NCBI GenBank assembly: GCA_022749295.1 | Contig: CP062007.1 | Location: 62,001-126,000, forward strand | DNA: 64,000 bases | From: Flavobacteriaceae bacterium GSB9 | Lineage (GTDB): Bacteria > Bacteroidota > Bacteroidia > Flavobacteriales > Flavobacteriaceae | Direction: 5' to 3' | In this document: positions 1-7,879 of the stretch, in pieces | How the letters are laid out: the number at the start of each line of letters is the position of its first letter | How positions within the stretch are numbered: the first letter of the stretch is position 1 | Made by a program: the position numbers and the translations under genes | The notes under the pieces: model-generated | Database searches by the model: none | The model's input: the letters and a program-made list of their open reading frames with translations, nothing else | Told to the model about the DNA's origin: nothing

Positions 1-371
1 AACAGGGTTTGAAGAGCCAAACCAATACCAATTAACAGAGCGGCAGAGGCTGCAAAAACAGCGGTTACGTTTACACCAACCGAATGTAGTGTAATCAATA
101 AAATTACCACATAAATAAGCCACCTAAAATAGCCGTATACTACTTTAAATTTGCTTTTTTCTTCTCTTGGTAAATTTCTGGTGAGTATTCTGAACAGAAT
201 CCTTAGAATGATTGTTGTTATAAATATTGTCGTAACGACAATAATCAAATCGAGAATAGAAACACTTATTTTCTCGGTGAAATTAATATGAAGGTCTAGG
301 AAGTTTTTAATGTTTTCCCAAACAGAGCTTCCAGCTATTTTCTCTTCTAGTTTTTCTAAGTTTTGACTCAT
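1..371 (-). CDS. MscS-family mechanosensitive ion channel (partial, C-terminus outside window)
   Basis: The ATG is at 371 and the frame stays open to the window edge, so only about 123 N-terminal residues are present. They contain a short soluble start, a hydrophobic helix around residues 35-53, a second around 75-90, and then the typical pore-helix sequence VTAVFAASAALLIGIGLALQ. Small alternating Ala/Gly residues in that helix are the hallmark of MscS TM3, which lines the pore. Family members are inner-membrane channels that open under membrane tension and release osmolytes. The start lies 4 bp after the stop of the ABC permease, so the gene is probably the third cistron of that operon. The cytoplasmic domain is not visible, so the subfamily cannot be assigned. 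Confidence 0.88.
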   Translation of the reverse strand, partial: MSQNLEKLEEKIAGSSVWENIKNFLDLHINFTEKISVSILDLIIVVTTIFITTIILRILFRILTRNLPREEKSKFKVVYGYFRWLIYVVILLITLHSVGVNVTAVFAASAALLIGIGLALQTL

Positions 372-375
372 GTAT

Positions 376-1686
376 TTAGTATTTAATCCACTTTATAAGG
401 TCTTTATAGGTCGGCTTTTTGCCATACATTAAAATACCCACACGATATATTTTTGCAGCAAACCAAACTGCAAATATAAATGTAGCAATTAAAATTAATA
501 ACGACACCAATTGTTGCCAAAGCGGAACTCCAAAAGGAATACGCATAAGCATAACCACGGGAGATGTTAACGGTATAAATGAAAAAATAGTAGATACCGT
601 ACCGTGTGGGTCTTCAATAACCGTAAATATACCGATATATACCGCTAAAATTAAAGGCATTAATATGGGTAGCATAAACTGTTGGGTGTCGGTTTCGTTA
701 TCTACAGCAGCACCAATGGATGCATATAAGGAGCTGTACAGAAGATATCCGCCAATAAAAAACAAAATAAACGCTATTATTAAGTTTGTTAACGGTAAAT
801 GTAAAAATGCAGTGGCTATATTTTGAATTTCTATGTTGGTTTCCTGATTTTCCATAGCTTGCCTCATAATTTCCTGTTGCGGGCTTTGCATTTCCATGAC
901 ATCAATGCCTAAGAAAAGGGAACCCCCAAACATTAAAATACTTCCAACCAATAGCCAAACTATAAACTGCGTAATTCCTGCCAAAGAGGTGCCTATAATT
1001 TTTCCTAACATTAATTGCACAGGTTTTACAGAAGAAATAATAACCTCGATAATACGGCTCGTTTTTTCTTCAATTACGCTACGCATAATCATGTTACCAT
1101 AAATAATAATGAACATAAATAGTAAATAACCTGCCGCACCACCAAAAATAAGTTTGATAACACTGTCCATTTTTGATGTTTTTTCACCTTCAAAACTTTC
1201 TTGAGCAATATTTAAATGGACTTTTGATGCGTTTATCATATCAGTATTTACACCTCGTTTTTCAAGTTCGCGGTTGGTAAGCTCTTTTTCAAGTCTGCTC
1301 TCAATATCTGATATGATTGACAATGATGGCGATTCTTTTGAATAGAAAGTAACGGTATTTTGAGTGTTGTCTTTCTGTGATTCTTTACTAATATGAAGCA
1401 ATCCGTAGCCATCGGTTTCCTTTACTAATGCTATGGCATCATCAAGAGGTATATTTAGGATATTGTACGTCGTATTACCAGAATTTTTAAAAATGTCGCT
1501 GATGGTATGCGTTTCGTCAAGAACCGAAATAATACGTATTTTATCGTTGTTCAGTTGAGCCAGATATGCCACAACTGCAATTAGCGCCATAAAAATCATA
1601 GGGCTAAGAAATGTCATTATTATAAACGACTTATTTCTAACCTTGGTTAGGTATTCACGTTTTATTATGAGCGGTAAGTGGTTCAT
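376..1686 (-). CDS. ABC-2 type transporter permease (NatB/YhaP-like)
   Basis: A 436-residue membrane protein of the ABC-2 permease family. It has a hydrophobic segment near the N-terminus (about residues 23-43), a large polar extracytoplasmic domain (about 45-175), then a run of transmembrane helices (about 180-420). The segment MRSVIEEKTSRIIEVIISSVKP, just after the first C-terminal helix, is the characteristic cytoplasmic coupling loop of the YhaP/NatB group. Relatives pair with a separate ATPase and export sodium or small molecules; the substrate here is unknown. The start is 5 bp downstream of the ATPase stop and the stop is 4 bp from the MscS start, so the three genes form one minus-strand operon. 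Confidence 0.88.
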   Translation of the reverse strand: MNHLPLIIKREYLTKVRNKSFIIMTFLSPMIFMALIAVVAYLAQLNNDKIRIISVLDETHTISDIFKNSGNTTYNILNIPLDDAIALVKETDGYGLLHISKESQKDNTQNTVTFYSKESPSLSIISDIESRLEKELTNRELEKRGVNTDMINASKVHLNIAQESFEGEKTSKMDSVIKLIFGGAAGYLLFMFIIIYGNMIMRSVIEEKTSRIIEVIISSVKPVQLMLGKIIGTSLAGITQFIVWLLVGSILMFGGSLFLGIDVMEMQSPQQEIMRQAMENQETNIEIQNIATAFLHLPLTNLIIAFILFFIGGYLLYSSLYASIGAAVDNETDTQQFMLPILMPLILAVYIGIFTVIEDPHGTVSTIFSFIPLTSPVVMLMRIPFGVPLWQQLVSLLILIATFIFAVWFAAKIYRVGILMYGKKPTYKDLIKWIKY

Positions 1687-1691
1687 AAAAA

Positions 1692-2618
1692 TTAATTGTT
1701 TCTTACGTTTTTAATGAAAATGTCGTTTACACTTGGTATCAACTCAATAAAATGAGATACTTGGCCTTTAGAGGTTAAGTATTGCAACAGGTCGTTAGGC
1801 GATTCGTTCGGCTTTAGTTTTATGTTCAGTTTTAAATCGTCTTCCAAAGTTTTAAAATTGGCGTCAGAAATGCTGAATTTTTCCCGGAGTTCTCTTTTTA
1901 AAATGTCGTTGTACTCGGTACGGATACCAACCTCAAAGGTGTTTGTTTTGTACTGTCGCTTAACCTCGGCCAATTTACCTTCTAAAATTTTATTGGATTT
2001 ATTGATTAGTGCGATATTATCGCACAATTCTTCAACCGATTCCATGCGGTGCGTCGAAAAAATAACCGTAGCTCCTTCGTTACGCAGGCGTAAAATTTCG
2101 TCTTTTATTAAATTGGCGTTAATCGGGTCGAAGCCTGAAAAAGGTTCATCGAAAATCAATAGTTTAGGTTGATGCAGAACGGTAACCACAAACTGTACTT
2201 TTTGTGCCATACCTTTCGATAGTTCTTGGATTTTTTTGTTCCACCAATCTCCAATTTCAAGACGTTCAAACCAATGTAATAGTCGTTTTTTAGCTTCAGT
2301 TTTGCTCAAACCTTTTAGTTGGGCGAGGTAAAGAGCCTGTTCGCCTACTTTCATCGATTTGTACAAGCCGCGTTCTTCTGGTAAGTAGCCTATGTCTTTT
2401 ATATGGTGTTCTTTTAGCGGTTCGCCGTCTAATTTTACAAACCCAGAGTCTGGCATGGTTATTTGGTTTACCACACGAATTAAAGTTGTTTTTCCAGCAC
2501 CATTGGGCCCTAAAAGTCCAAATATACTGCCATCAGGAACAGTTATAGACACATTGTTTAGTGCTTTATGGTTTCCAAAACGCTTTGAAACCTCTGTAAC
2601 TTCAAGTAAGTTGCCCAT
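1692..2618 (-). CDS. ABC transporter ATP-binding protein (NatA/YhaQ-like)
   Basis: A 308-residue ATPase that energises the adjacent ABC-2 permease. The Walker A motif is GPNGAGKTT (about residues 38-46), the signature is LSKGM, Walker B is LLIFDEPFSGFD and the switch histidine is in STHRM, so all catalytic motifs look intact. The C-terminal 90 residues after the nucleotide-binding domain match the DUF4162 extension common in this subgroup. It is the first gene of the ATPase-permease-MscS operon. Its ATG is at 2618 and a box resembling the Bacteroidota -7 element (TATCTTTA) lies about 15 nt upstream. Substrate unknown. Confidence 0.92.
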   Translation of the reverse strand: MGNLLEVTEVSKRFGNHKALNNVSITVPDGSIFGLLGPNGAGKTTLIRVVNQITMPDSGFVKLDGEPLKEHHIKDIGYLPEERGLYKSMKVGEQALYLAQLKGLSKTEAKKRLLHWFERLEIGDWWNKKIQELSKGMAQKVQFVVTVLHQPKLLIFDEPFSGFDPINANLIKDEILRLRNEGATVIFSTHRMESVEELCDNIALINKSNKILEGKLAEVKRQYKTNTFEVGIRTEYNDILKRELREKFSISDANFKTLEDDLKLNIKLKPNESPNDLLQYLTSKGQVSHFIELIPSVNDIFIKNVRNN

Positions 2619-2715
2619 GTAAAAAAAATTAGTTCGTAAAGATATTAAATGTTATGTGAGAAGCTTAAGTGATTTTGGTGAAAATTGAAATAGGAATTTA
2701 ATAAGCTAACACCCT

Positions 2716-2799
2716 AAAAACAAAACCCACCCTTAAAAATTAAGGATGGGAAAAAAATTGCTATGAAAAAGAAAAATTACCACTAATATAAATTAGTGA
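2716..2799 (-). ncRNA. Candidate small RNA with own promoter and terminator
   Basis: The minus strand carries a perfect TAnnTTTG box (TATATTTG) at 2811-2804. About 5 nt later a perfect 7-bp hairpin begins (2798-2781, loop of 4). The segment ends in an 11-bp stem (2750-2726, one G-U pair) followed on the minus strand by TTTTGTTTTT, which is a good intrinsic terminator. The unit of about 80 nt has no ATG ORF. It lies between the dnaJ terminator and the ABC operon. The alternative is that the second hairpin is only a back-up terminator for dnaJ. Confidence 0.4.
2726..2750 (-). terminator. Intrinsic terminator (minus strand)
   Basis: CCCATCCTTAA pairs with TTAAGGGTGGG over 11 bp with one G-U wobble and a 3-nt loop, followed on the minus strand by a U-rich run. 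On the plus strand the stem has a mismatch and is followed by A residues, so it works only on the minus strand. Confidence 0.65.
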
Positions 2800-2867
2800 T
2801 AGTCAAATATAGTTTTTTTTTCAATACCAACGGTAAAACTCTTGGATATCTTACCGTTTTAAACAAA

Positions 2868-2895
2868 AAAAATCCGCTAAATAAGCAGATTTTTC
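2868..2895 (-). terminator. dnaJ terminator
   Basis: On the minus strand AAATCTGCT pairs with AGCGGATTT (9 bp, one G-U) around a 5-nt loop, and TTTTTGTTT follows. It starts about 20 nt after the dnaJ stop codon and should end the grpE-dnaJ transcript. Confidence 0.7.
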
Positions 2896-2912
2896 TTGTT
2901 AATTAACATATG

Positions 2913-4028
2913 TTATGAAAACATATCTTTTACTTTTTCAAAGAACGATTTGTCTGAACTTTCAGGTTTTGGCGAGAAATGCTCGTCATCCTGCATCGCT
3001 TCAAAAAACTCCTTTTGTTGTTTGTTTAAGGTTTTTGGTGTCCATACATTAACATGTACCAAAAGGTCGCCTTTTCCATAGCCGTTAATGCTCGGGATAC
3101 CTTTTCCGCGTAAGCGTAAAATTTTGCCAGATTGTACGCCCGCTTCAACTTTAATACGAACTTTTCCGGTAACAGTATCTATTTCTTTTGAAGTTCCTAA
3201 AACAGCTTCAGGGAAACTTACGTATAGGTCGTAATGTAAATTATCACCTTCGCGTTGTAATTTGCTGTGTTGTTCTTCCTCAATAAGCACGATTAAATCA
3301 CCAGATATGCCATTTCCAGGGGCTTCATTTCCTTTTCCGGAAACTTTAAGCTGCATGCCATCCACAACGCCAGCAGGTATTTTTATAGAAACAGTTTCTT
3401 CTGCAACTTTCAAGCCTTGTGCGTCGGCACCACTTCCTGCTTTATCCATGGTTTCTCCGGCACCGCCACATGCGTTACAAGGGGCAGAGGTTTGCATTCT
3501 TCCTAAAATGGTATTGGCTATACGTGTAACTTGCCCGGTACCGTTACAGGTAGGACAGGTTTTATAAGTAGTGCCTGGTGCCTGTACTTTACGTTTTACC
3601 TTTACTTTTTTCTCAACGCCATTGGCAATTTCCTCTAAAGTTAGTTTAACACGAATGCGTAGGTTGCTGCCTTTTGCGCGACGCTGGCCACCGCCACCGC
3701 CAAAACCAGAGAAACCTCCGCCAAAGCCACCGCCAAAAATATCGCCAAATTGACTGAATATGTCATCCATATTCATGCCACCTCCGCCAAATCCGCCGCC
3801 ATTTTCAAAAGCTTGGTGGCCAAATTGATCGTAGCGCGCTTTTTTATCGGGGTTGCTTAATACTTCGTAGGCTTCAGCTGCTTCTTTAAATTTAGTTTCT
3901 GCCTCTTTGTCGTCTGGGTTTTTGTCTGGATGAAATTCTATAGCCTTTTTGCGGTAGGCCTTTTTTATTTCGGCAGCACTTGCTCCTTTACTTAAACCTA
4001 ATACTTCGTAATAATCTCTTTTTGCCAT
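2913..4028 (-). CDS. dnaJ: Chaperone protein DnaJ (Hsp40), reduced zinc-finger domain
   Basis: A co-chaperone that stimulates DnaK ATPase and delivers unfolded clients. Residues 4-66 form the J domain with the HPD tripeptide at 33-35. Residues about 72-115 are a Gly/Phe-rich linker, about 140-205 the zinc-finger domain, and the rest the two substrate-binding beta domains. Canonical DnaJ has four CxxCxGxG repeats. Here only two are present (C158/C161 and C184/C187), and the first and fourth repeats are replaced by Cys-free sequence. The remaining pair corresponds to zinc centre II. I recall this as a flavobacterial trait rather than a mutation. The gene follows grpE with a 50-bp gap and is followed by a terminator. 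Confidence 0.97.
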   Translation of the reverse strand: MAKRDYYEVLGLSKGASAAEIKKAYRKKAIEFHPDKNPDDKEAETKFKEAAEAYEVLSNPDKKARYDQFGHQAFENGGGFGGGGMNMDDIFSQFGDIFGGGFGGGFSGFGGGGGQRRAKGSNLRIRVKLTLEEIANGVEKKVKVKRKVQAPGTTYKTCPTCNGTGQVTRIANTILGRMQTSAPCNACGGAGETMDKAGSGADAQGLKVAEETVSIKIPAGVVDGMQLKVSGKGNEAPGNGISGDLIVLIEEEQHSKLQREGDNLHYDLYVSFPEAVLGTSKEIDTVTGKVRIKVEAGVQSGKILRLRGKGIPSINGYGKGDLLVHVNVWTPKTLNKQQKEFFEAMQDDEHFSPKPESSDKSFFEKVKDMFS

Positions 4029-4078
4029 AATCTTGTTTTAAACCCTTTATGTTAAATTAAAGGACTTTAATTTCTATT

Positions 4079-4636
4079 TCACTGTTGCCCAATAACTACC
4101 TTCGGAAAACGGATTACTTTCTCACCAAGTTTATATCCTTTTTCAATGACATCGATAATTTTACCTTTTAGGTCGTCGCTCGGAGCTGGAATTTGGGTTA
4201 CAGCCTCGTGTGTATCTGCGTTAAAGGCATCTCCCTTTTCAACGTTCATGGCCTTAAGGCCTTTTTGTTCTAGAGTATTTATTAGTTTTTGGTAAATTAA
4301 AAACACGCCTTTGCGCAACTCTTCGGTCTGTTTGTCTTCTTCAATGTGTGCAAGCGCACGCTCGAAATCGTCGATAATGGGAAGAAGGGTTTTCATCACA
4401 TCTTCGCTGGCTGTAGAAAATAACTCGACACGTTCTTTAGCCGTACGCCTTTTGTAATTTTCAAATTCAGCAAATAAGCGTAAAAACTTATCTTTTTCCT
4501 GCTGCAGCTCGTCTTTAAGTTGTTCTTCAACAGATTGCTCTTCTGTGGCTTGCTCTTGGGCCTCAATCGTTTCGTTTTGAACAGCCTCCTCGGTTTGTGA
4601 GGCTTCTATATCGTTTGTTTTATTTTTCTTGCTCAT
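4079..4636 (-). CDS. grpE: GrpE nucleotide exchange factor
   Basis: A 185-residue GrpE that releases ADP from DnaK. Residues 1-45 are acidic, Glu/Gln-rich and probably disordered. Residues about 45-90 form the dimerising coiled coil with the family sequence LFAEFENYKRRTAKER. The C-terminal beta domain includes a sequence like HEAVTQIP and the ending GYKLGEKVIRFPKVVIG. It is the first gene of the grpE-dnaJ heat-shock operon. Its promoter region (4637-4700) carries a sigma-54-like -24/-12 element that overlaps a TAnnTTTG box. Confidence 0.97.
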   Translation of the reverse strand: MSKKNKTNDIEASQTEEAVQNETIEAQEQATEEQSVEEQLKDELQQEKDKFLRLFAEFENYKRRTAKERVELFSTASEDVMKTLLPIIDDFERALAHIEEDKQTEELRKGVFLIYQKLINTLEQKGLKAMNVEKGDAFNADTHEAVTQIPAPSDDLKGKIIDVIEKGYKLGEKVIRFPKVVIGQQ

Positions 4637-4675
4637 TGCGTATTTTAATTTTTAATCCAATACTCAAATTGGGTG

Positions 4676-4690
4676 GCAAAAGTACTGCCA
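4676..4690 (-). promoter_or_regulatory. grpE-dnaJ promoter, sigma-54-like -24/-12 element
   Basis: The minus strand reads TGGCAGTACTTTTGCC. The GG and GC dinucleotides are separated by exactly 10 nt, as in sigma-54 promoters. The same stretch also contains TACTTTTG, a perfect TAnnTTTG primary-sigma box, so the assignment is ambiguous. Upstream lies an imperfect inverted repeat TGACATTATGGCA. The predicted start would leave a leader of about 28 nt before the grpE ATG. Confidence 0.45.
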
Positions 4691-4787
4691 TTATTGTAAA
4701 AATGCCATAATGTCACAAAAATAATTTTAGTTTTTTCTTAACATTTGATTGTGTAGATTTATAGCATAACATTAAAAATAATTTACA

Positions 4788-5444
4788 ATGAAAAAGAAAT
4801 TGACAGTACTATTTTTTGTAACCGCTTTATCTGTAACCGTTTTAGGGTGCAAAGATAAGGCTAAGGAAGCCAAAACATCTGAAGCTGAAACACCAGCAAG
4901 TACAGAGGCGGCCTCAGAAACCTATAAGACTAAGGTGGATGAATCGACGATTGAATGGAAAGGGTTTAAGCCTACTGGTGAACACTTTGGGACCATCGAC
5001 ATCGAGCGTGGGGTATTCGACGTAGCGAATGGTGAAATTGTTGGCGGATCGTTTATTATCGATATGAAATCTATTGTGGTAAAAGACATGCCCCTGGAAG
5101 ATGAAAACAATGCCAAACTTACTGGGCACTTAAAAAGTCCAGATTTTTTTGATGTAGATACCCACCCAAGTGCTGGTTTTACCATTACAGGCGTAGAGCA
5201 AGTTGAAGGCAAAACGATGCTTTCAGGAAACTTAACCATAAAGGATATTAAGAATAACATTACATTTCCGGTATCGGTTTCCATAATGGGTAATGATTTA
5301 AATTTAGAGAGTGAAACGTTTACCATTGATAGATCAAAATGGAACGTAAAATATGGTTCTAAGTCATTTTTTGATAACTTGGGAGACAAGTTTATTAATG
5401 ATGATATTGAGTTGAAAGTTTCTGTGAAAGCAACTAAGTCGTAA
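4788..5444 (+). CDS. YceI-family lipoprotein
   Basis: A 218-residue exported lipoprotein. The signal peptide ends in the lipobox VLGC (Cys at about residue 21), followed by a Lys/Glu/Thr/Ala-rich linker to about residue 50. The rest is a YceI domain, a lipocalin-like beta barrel that binds isoprenoid-type lipids. It has the family features TIEWKGFKPTGEHFGTI, GGSFIIDM and HLKSPDFFDVDTHPSAGF. Homologues are periplasmic or surface-exposed and often stress-induced. It is transcribed alone and divergently from grpE, and a hairpin with a T-run follows the stop. Exact ligand unknown. Confidence 0.92.
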   Translation: MKKKLTVLFFVTALSVTVLGCKDKAKEAKTSEAETPASTEAASETYKTKVDESTIEWKGFKPTGEHFGTIDIERGVFDVANGEIVGGSFIIDMKSIVVKDMPLEDENNAKLTGHLKSPDFFDVDTHPSAGFTITGVEQVEGKTMLSGNLTIKDIKNNITFPVSVSIMGNDLNLESETFTIDRSKWNVKYGSKSFFDNLGDKFINDDIELKVSVKATKS

Positions 5445-5469
5445 TAGGCACCATAAAATATATTGAAAA

Positions 5470-5502
5470 GAAACCATTCTGTATGAGCAGGGTGGTTTTT
5501 TT
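5470..5502 (+). terminator. Terminator after the YceI gene
   Basis: AAACCATTCTG and CAGGGTGGTTT form a stem with a small internal mismatch around a 6-nt loop, followed by a run of T residues. It begins 26 nt after the YceI stop codon. Confidence 0.65.
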
Positions 5503-5572
5503 ATTTGATTTATAATCTGAACTTTATAGGAAATCATTTATATTTGGTTTGTTGGCTATAAGTAATTACGAT

Positions 5573-6143
5573 ATGAAAAAAAATCTACTTAATATTTGTA
5601 ACGTTGTTATTGTGTTCGCAATTCGTGATTTCTCAAGTTTAATTACAACCAGAATCGTCCGGCATCAGTTTGGTTGATAATAGTTATAATGATGATTTTT
5701 ATTATTTAGCACACTCTTCGTTTCATCCTCAAACGGCTTTGGCACTTAAGCTACTTTCAGAACAACAGCAATTAAAAACCAAAAAGCCTGTAAACAACTT
5801 TGCCATAATTAAGTTTTTTAGACCTAAAAAATTAGTTGCTTCTGCCATCGCAGCAAATCTTTTAATAAATGGGGAGCTTGTTGAAAAAGTTAAAAACGGT
5901 GGTTATTTAGAGTATGTTATTTATGATTTTTCGGAAAAGGCAATCGAAATAAAGAGAGGTTTAGGAGCCGAAGCCTTGCAGTTAATACCCGAAAAAGGCA
6001 AAGAATATTACTTTAAAATAGAGCCTAAAGTTGGTGTTTTTAAGGGCGGCTTCATTATAGAACAGCTAACTTCTCCGATTCCCAATAGTGAGCTAAAGGA
6101 AAAGCATTATATAAAAAGAACAGATAAAAGCGTTTTAGATTAA
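5573..6143 (+). pseudogene. Exported DUF2846-like protein, disrupted in its signal peptide
   Basis: The frame ending at 6143 encodes an intact domain of about 155 residues resembling DUF2846. It has FFRPKKLVASAIAANLLING, then a GGYLEY turn, then GKEYYFKIE. No ATG opens this frame at a sensible place. Extending it upstream reveals a good signal peptide, KIYLIFVTLLLCSQFVISQ, but two lesions block it. The ATG at 5573 is out of frame because its poly-A tract has eight A residues (seven would restore the frame), and an in-frame TAA sits at 5640-5642. A TTG at 5670 could start a cytoplasmic remnant of 157 residues, but it would lack export. Decay looks recent because the body is uninterrupted. Sequencing error could explain one lesion but hardly both. 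Confidence 0.65.
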
Positions 6144-6265
6144 TTTTAGTGTTATGATGCTCTTATTTTGTAATCTAAAAAAGCTTTAGAGGCAACATGA
6201 TTAGATTAAATGTTTACCTTTTGCTCAACTTTAATTATTTTGTAAAAATCCCAAATTAATTTAAA

Positions 6266-7867
6266 ATGCTACAGAACAAAAAAAACTGCTTGGTGCCAGC
6301 TCTACTTTTTGTATCAATAGTTGCTTTTGCCCAAAACAAAGAATATACAATAGTAAAAAGCCGAAAGTTTGTAGAACCTTTTGTAAAAACCCAATTGGTG
6401 GCGAGCGTTGAAGACCAAGCTGGTGGCGTTTATACCGTTAGGTATTATGATGAATACGTCTCTATGAAACACCATCATAGCAATTCAACAGGTTTTATAG
6501 TGCAGCATTGGGACAGTTTACAACAATCAATGTCGTATAATAATTATAAAATTGAAACTGGTAAAAAAGGTGTAATTTCGGGGTTTACCATTGTAGATGA
6601 AAAATTACATGTTTTAGAATATGAAAAAAATAGAAGAGATAAAACCATGGATTGTTTTATACACAAACCCACAGACTATACCAATGCCTTAAAAAGGGAA
6701 AAAATTTTCTCTATTGATATTAAAAAGTTTCCAAACTTTATTATTCCAGCGTTGAGTGATAATTTAGATTCTAATTATTATGGAAACATGGAATTTTCTG
6801 AAAATGGAAAATACGTTGCTTTCCATATGGACTCGTACACAAACGATACCGAAGCCCATAAAATTTTCGTTTTTAACAGTGATTTCGAAATGGTTTGGGA
6901 AAAAGAATTTAACCATAGTGAAAAGGATAGACTGTTTGATATTCGTCAAGTAGAGGTTGACAGCCAAGGTGACGTTTACATTTTAGGAAAAGTATATCAC
7001 AACAGAAGACAAAATATTGTAAAGAAAAAGGTTAATTACCATTACGAAGTTTTTAAGGTAACCCAAAACAAAACTGAGCACACTTATTTAAACCTCTTAG
7101 GCCGTTTTGCGCATACTATGAGTTTGGTGCTCAAGGAAGATCAAGTGAGCTGTATAGGCATTTATTCAGAAAAAAGTGATTTAAACATTATAGGGTTCTT
7201 TTCAGGTAATGATAAATTCGAAATTTCAGGAACCTTATTTTTTTCAATATATAAGGACAATATGAAAATTAGAAATACACTTTTTCAGGAGTTTTCGCCT
7301 GAATTTTTAACTAACAAATATGATGTAAGTGGTTATAAGGAAAATGGAGCTTATTTAATAAAGAATATTACAGCATTAGCCGATGGCGGATTTTTATTTG
7401 TTGCAGAAGAATTACTTTTGGAATATGGAAATAATGGCTATATAGCTTCTAATTTTAATGATATTTTGATATTTCGCATTGGTAAATTAGGAAATTTAGC
7501 CTGGGCCAGAAATATAAATAAGCATCAAAGAGAACTTACACTAAGGGTTAGATCACTATCTTGTTCAACATTGTTCAACAATGAAAATTCATATGTTTTT
7601 TTTAACGAGTTTAAAAATGTAATGCCTGTTAATAATAACCTAAATTTTCAGAAGAATAAATTTGGAAATATTAATAAAAAAAACTCCAACCTATACATGG
7701 TAAAAATTGACGGCAATGGCAATATATCCTGTGATGCCCTACATTTAAATCGCTTTAACGATATTATGTTTTACCCGGTAAATGGGAAAGCGGTTTATAA
7801 TTCGCAAATGGTGATTTTTGGTTCAAATGAAAAGCAAAAGCAGTTCCTAACCTTTAAACTGAATTAG
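6266..7867 (+). CDS. Exported protein of unknown function
   Basis: A 533-residue protein with an N-terminal signal peptide (LVPALLFVSIVAFAQ, cleavage near residue 23). I do not recognise a family. The mature part is rich in aromatic and Asn/Lys residues and contains repeated units of the type GGFLFVAEE, GDVYILGKVY and KYVAFHMDSY. These resemble blade strands of a beta-propeller, in the way flavobacterial proteins that report stored values do. There are no Cys clusters, sorting-domain ending or membrane helices. It is a single plus-strand gene that converges on the epimerase gene 12 bp away. Probably periplasmic or secreted; function not inferred. Confidence 0.75.
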   Translation: MLQNKKNCLVPALLFVSIVAFAQNKEYTIVKSRKFVEPFVKTQLVASVEDQAGGVYTVRYYDEYVSMKHHHSNSTGFIVQHWDSLQQSMSYNNYKIETGKKGVISGFTIVDEKLHVLEYEKNRRDKTMDCFIHKPTDYTNALKREKIFSIDIKKFPNFIIPALSDNLDSNYYGNMEFSENGKYVAFHMDSYTNDTEAHKIFVFNSDFEMVWEKEFNHSEKDRLFDIRQVEVDSQGDVYILGKVYHNRRQNIVKKKVNYHYEVFKVTQNKTEHTYLNLLGRFAHTMSLVLKEDQVSCIGIYSEKSDLNIIGFFSGNDKFEISGTLFFSIYKDNMKIRNTLFQEFSPEFLTNKYDVSGYKENGAYLIKNITALADGGFLFVAEELLLEYGNNGYIASNFNDILIFRIGKLGNLAWARNINKHQRELTLRVRSLSCSTLFNNENSYVFFNEFKNVMPVNNNLNFQKNKFGNINKKNSNLYMVKIDGNGNISCDALHLNRFNDIMFYPVNGKAVYNSQMVIFGSNEKQKQFLTFKLN

Positions 7868-7879
7868 TAACAATTTATA

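Noticed and set aside
2781-2798. Hairpin CACTAAT/ATTAGTG read as a terminator
   Set aside because: A/T-rich stem of 7 bp with no U-run directly after it on either strand; better explained as the 5' hairpin of a candidate sRNA.
3571-3753. Proline-rich ORF opposite dnaJ
   Set aside because: It is the antisense image of the Gly-rich linker of dnaJ and has no promoter or start context.
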